A stretch of 12,457 nt of DNA, taken from positions 1 through 12,457 of the forward strand of contig PITI01000436.1 of NCBI GenBank assembly GCA_004325065.1, written 5' to 3'. A model generated the notes under the pieces. It was not told where the DNA came from and ran no database searches. It saw nothing but the letters and a program-made list of their open reading frames with translations. The stretch is from Hamiltosporidium magnivora. Taxonomy: Eukaryota; Microsporidia; Dubosqiidae. Every line of letters starts with the position of its first letter. Within the stretch, counting starts at the first letter, position 1. Below, one piece after another: positions 1 through 6,276 of this stretch. The position numbers were made by a program, and so were the translations under genes.

Positions 1-155
1 CTTAGACCTCCCCTCCTCATAACAACTCCCATTGAACAACCAAAGATGTAGTGTGGTTTTATTCCCACCAAAAATCCAAACAATGATCTCACACCAATTT
101 CACACACTCATTGCCAAGCAGAAAGTTTTTTATGTGGTTATCCTCCCTCCACAAT
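1..155 (-). mobile_element. Decayed Ty3/Gypsy-type retrotransposon fragment (RNase H region), truncated by window edge
   Basis: The reverse complement resembles the RNase H part of the larger element on the plus strand at about 5230-5390. By eye the best stretch (72-133 against 5271-5333) agrees at roughly 85 percent of bases. Read on the minus strand it gives NFLLGNECVKLV, a stop, then DHCLDF. This fits the Ty3/Gypsy RNase H pattern of YL-x-G followed by a TDHxxL block. Similarity continues more weakly to the window edge and fades near base 155. The stretch is richer in G and C than the DNA after it. The fragment is non-coding now, with stops and small indels. The element continues to the left, outside the window. 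Confidence 0.6.
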
Positions 156-241
156 TTACTCCTTAAAGTAAATATTAATTAGGGTTATTTTTAAATTGGT
201 ATGAAGCAATTACGTTTAAACATTATCCAATAGAAATTTGG

Positions 242-249
242 TATAAAAA
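242..249 (+). promoter_or_regulatory. TATA-like box upstream of the coiled-coil gene
   Basis: TATAAAAA lies about 79 bases before the ATG at 328. In DNA this AT-rich such a match is weak evidence. Unlike the three minus-strand genes in the window, this gene has no CCC motif close to its start codon. Confidence 0.2.
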
Positions 250-301
250 AGTAGAAATTTAATTTTTGTCAGCAAAAATAAAATATTTGGTTTTTTTAAT
301 T

Positions 302-325
302 ATGAAAAATATTTTTATTGCATAA
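302..325 (+). other. Possible upstream ORF of 7 codons
   Basis: An ATG at 302 opens a 7-codon frame that ends in TAA at 323-325, two bases before the main ATG at 328 and in a different frame. If transcription starts before 302, ribosomes would meet this mini-ORF first. If the leader is very short, as is common in microsporidia, it is irrelevant. Chance is a fair explanation. Confidence 0.15.
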
Positions 326-327
326 AA

Positions 328-2448
328 ATGAAGAACAAACCTGCATTTCTATTTGAAAATAATCTAAAGAGTAAAGAACTGAGTATACCGTTTCATAAGC
401 AAAACAAAACGAAGAAAGACGAGTTATGTGAGGAGTTAAATATTATATTGGAAGATATGGAAAATGAAAACTTTGAAGAAGATGTAAATAATGAAATAAA
501 TGAGAATTTGGAAAATGAAGAAAATGCGAAAGTTAAAGATATGAAAGTGGAAGATATGAAAGTTAAAGATATGAAAGATAACGATTTGAAAAATGAGGAT
601 ATAAAAGGTAACCATATGAAAGTTGGGGATAAAATTCCGAGTGACGGGGAAGATTCTATCATAAATACGGGTATTGGGGAAACTTCTTTGTTACCAGATT
701 TTGATACTTTTATATCTAAAAGTATATTTTTGCCTAAGAAAAATGAACTAATTAAAGATAATAATTTTAATGAAATCTGTAAAAGTACAATACAAAGTGA
801 GAAATCAAGAGAAAATATTTCTTTGATATCTGAAAATAATTTTAATAAAATTTGTAAAAGTACAATACAAAGTGAGAAATCAAGAGAAAATAGTTCTTTG
901 ATATCTGAAAATAATTTTAATAAAATTTGTAAAAGTACAATACAAAGTGAGAAATCAAGAGAAACCAATTTATTTCTAAATGAAAATAATTTTAGTAAAA
1001 TTTGTAAAAGGGAAAGACAATTCAATCCAGAGAGTGAAAATATGCTAATTAAGGAAGACTTAAATCGTGAATATCAATGTTTAGATTTTTTAGAAGATTT
1101 TATGGTAAATTTACCTTGCCAGGTTAAAAAATTGAGAGAGTATTGGAGATATTTAGAAAATGAAATTAAAATTTATAAAAAAAATTATATAGATTTAGAA
1201 AAATCGTATAATTCTACAAAATTTCTATGTGATAATAAGACAAAAGAAAATTACAATTTGCAATCCAATATCAAAATGTTAGAAAATGAGACTCATAAAC
1301 TTAAAGATGAAAATTATAAGTTTACTACTGAGGTAGGTGTTCTTAGAAATGCATCTGATCAAATGAAAAATGACTTTAAAATGTTAGAAAATTTAAATTT
1401 TAATTTGAATGAGCAAATAAAAAATGCCAATTATAAAAACAAAGTACTTTTAATCAATAAATTATTGGCTAAAAAAATCATTACCGATTCATTTTTTTTA
1501 AATGAAATTGTTTCATCAAAACTTACCAATTCCATGAATGAAAACAAGATTTTGGAACTTAAAGTGAAAAATATAAACATTAAATTAGACACTGAAAAAA
1601 ACCATGTAGATTGTTTATTAGATACAATTAGAAATCTAGATGATGAAGTTTTAGAATACAAAAAGAAATATTTTAACGATTTTTTTATTTTTAATACAGA
1701 AATTCAAGAAAAAAATATTAAATTTTCTGAATTGAAAAATAATTCAGATAAAGATACATCAAAGATATTTGAACTAACAAATTTAAACAAAAAATTTGAA
1801 GCGAAAATAAATAATAGCAAAGAAACCACGAAGGTGCTTGAAAAATCTCTATTAGATTTAAAAAATGAAAAAAATACCTTAGAAAATGAATTAAATGTTT
1901 TAAAGATAAATGAAGATAAACACAATACTCTCCGAAAAGATTTGACTACAGAAATAGACAAACTAAAAGCTATAATTGAGGAAAATGAAAGCAAAATAAA
2001 ATATTTAGAAAAAGAAAATGAAAAAAATAAATTGGAAAAATCTAAATCAACCAAAATAATTCAAACAAAAACTTTCAATGAAAATGTTCTTTTAAAAAAT
2101 AAATTGCATGGAATAGAAAATCTCTTTCATAAAGAAAAGCGTAAAAATATTTTTTTGGTAAATTTAATACAAAAAATACAAACAGAAACTCAATCTTTAG
2201 AAAACGAAGTCAATTTTATAATTGAAAATGTCTTTGAAAATACCAAAATATTCAAATTAGAATTTAATAATTTAATAAAATCGCATAAGAATGAAATGGA
2301 AAAAACAAAAAGTAATTCTGAAAGAAAAATTAAAGCACTAAATCTAGAACTTAGAAAATATAAGAAAAATTTAAAAAGTAAAAAAGTTAAACCCTCAGTT
2401 GAAGAACCACTGGATTCTGATCTTTGGAGTGTGTTTAATGAAGAATAA
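328..2448 (+). CDS. Coiled-coil protein of unknown function, 706 aa
   Basis: I do not recognise the family. The first 240 residues are low-complexity and mostly acidic: an E/N-rich stretch (about 35-65), a KVKDM/KVEDM repeat (about 68-84), then a 25-residue unit beginning NNFN-x-ICKSTIQ at 145-219 (three copies) with a partial fourth at 220-231. From about residue 265 to 690 the sequence is almost entirely K/E/N/L-rich, with heptad-like spacing of Leu, Ile and Asn and almost no Pro or Gly, as expected of a long coiled coil. The C-terminus ends in a short acidic tail with DSDLWSVF. There is no signal peptide or membrane segment. Such architecture is found in spindle-pole, kinetochore, golgin and polar-tube-associated proteins, so no role can be assigned. 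The ATG at 328 is the first in frame after an AT-rich leader. Length, and the lack of stops through 2.1 kb of AT-rich DNA, make it a real gene. Confidence 0.85.
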   Translation: MKNKPAFLFENNLKSKELSIPFHKQNKTKKDELCEELNIILEDMENENFEEDVNNEINENLENEENAKVKDMKVEDMKVKDMKDNDLKNEDIKGNHMKVGDKIPSDGEDSIINTGIGETSLLPDFDTFISKSIFLPKKNELIKDNNFNEICKSTIQSEKSRENISLISENNFNKICKSTIQSEKSRENSSLISENNFNKICKSTIQSEKSRETNLFLNENNFSKICKRERQFNPESENMLIKEDLNREYQCLDFLEDFMVNLPCQVKKLREYWRYLENEIKIYKKNYIDLEKSYNSTKFLCDNKTKENYNLQSNIKMLENETHKLKDENYKFTTEVGVLRNASDQMKNDFKMLENLNFNLNEQIKNANYKNKVLLINKLLAKKIITDSFFLNEIVSSKLTNSMNENKILELKVKNINIKLDTEKNHVDCLLDTIRNLDDEVLEYKKKYFNDFFIFNTEIQEKNIKFSELKNNSDKDTSKIFELTNLNKKFEAKINNSKETTKVLEKSLLDLKNEKNTLENELNVLKINEDKHNTLRKDLTTEIDKLKAIIEENESKIKYLEKENEKNKLEKSKSTKIIQTKTFNENVLLKNKLHGIENLFHKEKRKNIFLVNLIQKIQTETQSLENEVNFIIENVFENTKIFKLEFNNLIKSHKNEMEKTKSNSERKIKALNLELRKYKKNLKSKKVKPSVEEPLDSDLWSVFNEE
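760..1014 (+). repeat. 75-bp in-frame coding tandem repeat, about 3.4 copies
   Basis: Units lie at 760-834, 835-909 and 910-984, with a partial copy from 985. Each encodes 25 residues starting NNFN or NNFS. Units 1 and 2 differ at only a few bases. Unit 3 matches for its first two thirds and then diverges. Exact 75-base spacing keeps the frame, which suggests recent duplication and likely length variation between strains. Confidence 0.9.
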
Positions 2449-2465
2449 TAAATTATTATTTAAAT

Positions 2466-2738
2466 AGTTTTATATTGTAAATTTAATCTTAAACTTTGAC
2501 TTATTGTGAAAATAAAAATATCCTTAAAATAGTTTATATTCTAAATTAAATCTTAAATTTTAACTTATATTAAAAATTAAAATATCCTTAAAATGCTTAT
2601 CTTATAAAATAGTTCTGTGATTAAAATTTATTAATTAAATTCAGATTAAAAATACCCTTTTAATGCTTACCTTTAAAAATATTTTTGAGAATAAAAATTT
2701 ATTTAATTAAATTCATATTAAAAAATACCCTTAAAATA
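2466..2738. repeat. Degenerate intergenic tandem repeat, four units of about 65-74 bp
   Basis: Units are approximately 2466-2530, 2531-2594, 2595-2664 and 2665-2738, each ending in a version of ATAYCCTTAAAAT or ATACCCTTTTAAT. Units 1 and 2 resemble each other most, as do units 3 and 4. The array starts 17 bases after the stop codon of the coiled-coil gene and probably falls in its 3' untranslated region or terminator. No coding potential is seen. Confidence 0.7.
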
Positions 2739-2839
2739 ATCTTGAAAGACTTATGACGGATGATTTAAAGAAATATTTAGAACAATAAAAAGTATAGAAC
2801 TATGTAAAATATACACAAATTATATTTAAATCTAAAAAA

Positions 2840-3075
2840 TCAAGTTTGGCTGTAGAATGGTTTATATGAAATTTAATAATTAGCAAACCAATGAAAAAAA
2901 ATATATTTATAAAGTAAATATGACACTTAGAAACATAAATTGACAAAAATTTAACTAATACCATAAATTTTTAACAGTAAAGCATATGACATGTTGCTTT
3001 CTTGATATTGACGCAGTTCTAGGTTTAATATGGATGATACCTTTACAAAACACCATTGGTAGCCCATATATATTT
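2840..3075 (+). pseudogene. Possible retroviral-type aspartic protease remnant (Ty3/Gypsy pol)
   Basis: One frame near 3000-3060 reads FLDIDAVLGLIWM, which resembles the D-x-I-L-G-x-D-W-L block near the C-terminal end of Ty3/Gypsy proteases. About 54 codons earlier another stretch reads NLIISKPMKK after a damaged GTAGAATGG. That is where a VDTG-x(n)-N-x-I-S active-site region would be expected. Stops interrupt both. The orientation agrees with the clearer reverse transcriptase and RNase H remains downstream. On its own this match would not be convincing. Confidence 0.3.
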
Positions 3076-3960
3076 ACATAAAAATTTTAATAAGAAAACT
3101 GTTTAGAACCTACTAGATAGACGAGATATTTCTCGAATATTGTTAATGCTCGTTTATCGGAGGATTAGGAAGTAGAGAATCTCCTTGGGCTTCACAACGC
3201 AAGCAGCATTCACATTTACCCTATACTTACTTAACCGAATAAATCACCACCCAAGATATATCTCGGGGACATATATAGGACCACCTAGACGTTTCAATAT
3301 CCTACAAATGGGTATAAATACTACTTACTCTTCCTGAAATTCCAAATCAAATGTTTTTTTATCTCTACAGAGATCTGATTCTTTCTCGAGGCCAAAAGGG
3401 CTTGTTTTCCGTGTTTTTACATTGCAATTCTTACAAATATAATCCGGTTTTCACTCAATTCCATAAAAAACCACAAAACAACTTTACAAAAATTTTTACC
3501 ATTTTTATACACGTTCTCTTCCATAAAAAATACTTAGAATTTTCGAAAAAAATGATGGTTTTTATTCCACCAGAATTATAAACATTTATTTCAAAACAAT
3601 TTTACCTAATTATTACCGAGAAAATGGTTTTAATTTTGTTATTTGCCTTTCATATAATAGACAAATAAGATGTATAATTTATTTTTTTAAATCTTAAATT
3701 AGTGAAATTTTAATTATGAGTTTTAGTTTGAATTATTAGCAAATGAGTTAGGTCTTATTTATAAATTAAGTGTTGAAATAATTTTTTAAGTGATGAAATG
3801 GGGCAGTATCGTAAGAAAATACCATAAGACGTATGTTAAAAAGAATACAAATACCCATAAATATAGAGGCTAGTCAGTGGTGCTCAGGAAGATAGTCGAG
3901 ACAATTTCTTTTGATCAACGAAGAGTACCTGTATCGGAACAAAATGCCGAATAGAGTTTA
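3076..3960. other. Non-coding spacer inside the decayed element
   Basis: This lies between the possible protease trace and the first readable reverse transcriptase motif. Part of it (about 3120-3330) is less AT-rich and may be degraded element sequence, but I could not match it to a domain. Around 3470-3640 a loosely repeated pattern (TTCCATAAAAAA; CAAAACAA-Y-TTTAC) occurs twice. A 76-codon open frame at 3351-3581 has no recognisable content and is probably chance. Confidence 0.35.
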
Positions 3961-3978
3961 GGGGAAGCGTCATTAGGT

Positions 3979-4655
3979 GTCGACGAAAGAGTCGAGAAGC
4001 ATAAAGAACCATAACCCCTTTAAAACAAGTGAATATCCAGGAAGATGGTGTTAAAAAAGAAAATCCCAAAAACATTTTGCTTTTTATTTTCGATAACGTA
4101 ACCACATTGAAAGAATCGACAATAAACAGGAAGGAAAACTCCGCTTTAGGAGAGGATAACTAAGTGTTAAAATAATGTAAAAGAGACAGATTTTTTAACT
4201 TAAAATGTAATGAACTTAAATTATGAGTTTATAATTATTTCAAACTGATTTGAAAAAAAATGTTTAAAAAAAAGCAAATATAAGAAAGGCAGTAATCTTA
4301 AAGGTGAAAATGACAATAAAATATATCATTCTCCGATAAAAAGTTTTATCAAACTTAAAAATTCAAATTTGAAGGTCCGCGAGAAAGTAAAAGTTGAAAA
4401 ATCGTTTGGCAAATGAAATAAAAAGATAGAAACTTTAACTATAAATTTAATTGAACTAGAAATGATCCGTTTGAATTGGTAATTCCTTCAGATGACTAAA
4501 ATCTGGAAGTATCAAGTCGAGTGACAGAAGAGATCTTCTTTTAAATCCAAGGTATTTACAAATGCTAAGCAACGAAAATAATGTGTAAATATTTTGGTAA
4601 TTTTGATGATAAGTTAAACATTTACAATAAGCATGAAAAAATCTGTATAAATATA
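3979..4655 (+). pseudogene. Reverse transcriptase pseudogene (Ty3/Gypsy pol), many frameshifts and stops
   Basis: Five conserved landmarks can be read in order across several frames. VDERVEKHKE at 3979-4008 fits the helix before the GII motif. MVLKKK at 4045-4062 fits the VVLVKKK strand. Bases around 4072-4101 fit the FC-x-DYR-x-LN block. KVLSNL at about 4341-4358 fits the F-S-K-L-D-L motif that carries the first catalytic Asp. FELVIP at 4470-4487, followed by bases closely resembling a coding sequence for FGLTNAP, fits the PFGL motif. Bases 4583-4648 resemble a YLDD active-site block followed by SKTFT-x-H-x-K-x-V. The catalytic motifs are destroyed by substitutions and indels, so there is no functional enzyme. 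The spacing before KVLSNL is about 140 bases too long. Confidence 0.6.
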
Positions 4656-5102
4656 TTAAACTAAAAAATTAGGTATTTTGTTGTCCAAATCTAGTTAATA
4701 TAAATAATTCGAGGATATATGTATCAAATAGAGGTAAAGATTCCATTTGGTTATGGAATTCTCGAAATAAAATCTTAAAATAAGAGGAATATCAGAATAT
4801 AACCCGTTCTCAAAATTCAAAGTCAAAGCTTGATTATTTATTTGAATAAGAAAATAGAACAAATAAAGCGTTGAAATCAGAATTACTTCACTTAGTCAAA
4901 CCCTAATGAGATTATTGAGACTAAAAAGACGAAAAATTAAAACTAGTTAATAAGATATTTACGTCTGGTTCCATTAATTTGTTTTCAAGTATTTATTTAT
5001 GAGATAACAGAATTTAATATCCACAAAATATCATCATAGGAGGCGGCCCCTTAAATATGATTAAGTATTATAAGATTAAGATATTTAATATAGTCAATCA
5101 TG

Positions 5103-5513
5103 TTTAAAAAGTTAGAAAAAAATGTGGTTTGGACCGAAATAGAAGATAGAGTAAAAATCAAATGCCCACAAATTCCTAAAAAGGATTCTGAATGTAATCT
5201 ATGAAGCAAATACACAGGAAGCTTATATACGTCATTACATATATGCAGACAGATGGAGACTAACCAACTTAAAAACTATCTGTTTGGCAATGAGAATGTA
5301 GAATTGATGTGAAAATCATACTTGGTATTTTTGTAAAATATAAACTCCACTGGATCTATAGGCCGATCCCTTATAATCCGGAGTTATAACAGATTAGAAG
5401 AAATAAATGGAAAACTTCTATTTGTTCATCTTCGTACGCCTATAGGTAAAAGAAGAGTACAACAAGCAGACATATATATGCAAAATAGCAAGAAACCATT
5501 TATAAATAATTAA
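5103..5513 (+). pseudogene. RNase H region pseudogene (Ty3/Gypsy pol), three in-frame stops
   Basis: A single frame runs 136 codons to a final TAA with only three internal stops: TGA at 5202, TGA at 5310 and TAA at 5334. It begins KKLEKNVVWTEIED, matching the link between RT and RNase H where a (F/V)-x-WT-x-E block is usual. NYLFGNENVELM at about 5274-5309 then matches the YL-x-G strand. KSYLVFL matches the DHKSLxxL block with its Asp lost. The end, GKRRVQQADIYMQNS, matches the GKxNxxADxLSR end of the domain. From the Trp to YLFG is about 49 residues against roughly 110 in intact relatives, so the part carrying the first catalytic Asp seems deleted. Confidence 0.65.
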
Positions 5514-6045
5514 CATCATTGTCCCTTTCATTATGAATGAAAAAAATGCATCAACTTTAAGTATAGAAGAAAATTTAAATAACAAGAACAAGCTAAATCA
5601 TCTGAAGAGTAATAATTTGAAGAAAACAAATATAAAGAAAAATATTTTATTATGAAATATATTATATCCTATAAAATACATAGTATGATACAGCCTACAA
5701 TTTTTAAAAGATATATAAAAATATATCTAATATACTCTAACCCACTTCAGAGAATTTATAAACGATGCCATACAACCAATATAATTGTAAATAAATGTAT
5801 TTTCAATTTTAGCTAAACACATATTAAATTAAATTTAACGGAATAAATTTTTAGAAACTTTTATATTCAACTAACAATTTATTCGTTTTTAATATAAAAA
5901 ATAATATAAAGAAAAATGAACAATCTAATCATCTCTAAAGTATAATTCACCTATAATAAAACTTGGATTTAAAATAAATCAAAGACAAAGCAAATTTTAT
6001 AAAATCTAAATATTTTTAAATCAAAAAAATTATTTCTTAAATTTA
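5514..6045. other. AT-rich intergenic DNA
   Basis: The integrase domain of the retrotransposon would be expected here. I see no HHCC zinc-binding block and no other domain. The only item worth naming is the small ORF at 5533-5655. Confidence 0.5.
5533..5655 (+). CDS. Doubtful 40-codon ORF with an upstream CCC motif
   Basis: The frame begins MNEKNASTLS and continues N/K/L-rich to TGA at 5653-5655. CCC at 5523-5525 lies 8-10 bases before the ATG, the same spacing as in the sirtuin and LSm genes of this window. That is the only reason for listing it. The composition is what random AT-rich DNA would encode, there is no recognisable domain, and the preceding sequence is retrotransposon wreckage. 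It could be a tiny gene, a broken gene start, or chance; chance is most likely. Confidence 0.15.
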   Translation: MNEKNASTLSIEENLNNKNKLNHLKSNNLKKTNIKKNILL

Positions 6046-6262
6046 TTTTTAAAAATAGTTAAAATAGTTAAAAAGAGTAAAAATAGTAAAAATAGTAAAA
6101 AAGAGTAAAAATAGTAAAAATAGTTAAAATAGTTAAAATAGTTAAAAAAGTTAAAATAGTTAAAAAAGTAAAAATAGTAAAAATCAATAGAAATTAAGTT
6201 GTGAGAAAGTCATTTTTAAAAATAGTTAAAATAGTTAAAAGCAATAGAAATATAGTTTTGAG
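6046..6262. repeat. Short-unit tandem repeat (AAAATAGTT-like) and its partial duplicate
   Basis: From 6050 to about 6190 the DNA is a run of 9-11 base units of AAAATAGTT, AAAATAGTA and AAAAGAGTA, ending with CAATAGAAAT and then TTGTGAGAAA. From 6212 a shorter copy repeats the same order: TTTTTAAAAATAGTT, then CAATAGAAAT, then TTTTGAGAAA. The array ends 14 bases beyond the stop codon of the minus-strand sirtuin gene, so it probably lies in its 3' untranslated region or terminator. Confidence 0.75.
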
Positions 6263-6276
6263 AAATTTTATTTTTT

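Larger units (their letters stand above)
2840..5513 (+). mobile_element. Decayed Ty3/Gypsy-type LTR retrotransposon pol region
   Basis: Landmarks of a Ty3/Gypsy polyprotein appear in the right order on the plus strand, although no frame is open: possible protease (about 2840-3075), reverse transcriptase blocks (3979-4648) and the RNase H region (5103-5513). The total is longer than a normal protease-RT-RNase H segment (about 2 kb), implying insertions, for instance in the AT-rich stretch at about 4160-4330. The RNase H part, in contrast, has lost about 60 residues. I could not find the integrase, the gag gene or long terminal repeats, so boundaries are approximate. A second, inverted fragment of the same family lies at 1-155. 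Ty3/Gypsy elements are known from several microsporidian genomes. Confidence 0.6.

Noticed and set aside
393..2054. Minus-strand open frames of 210, 76 and 116 codons
   Set aside because: They are antisense to the coiled-coil gene and rich in F/S/L, the complement of its K/E/N codons.
3351..3581. 76-codon plus-strand ORF
   Set aside because: No recognisable domain and no start motif; it lies within retrotransposon debris.
3884..4105. 73-codon minus-strand ORF
   Set aside because: It is antisense to the region where the plus strand shows reverse transcriptase motifs, so it is a shadow frame.
4285..4340. A second candidate for the RT block before FSKLDL (bases resembling KLNxMTIK)
   Set aside because: It competes with the better placed FC-x-DYR-like block at 4072-4101, and in AT-rich DNA the match is too easy to obtain.
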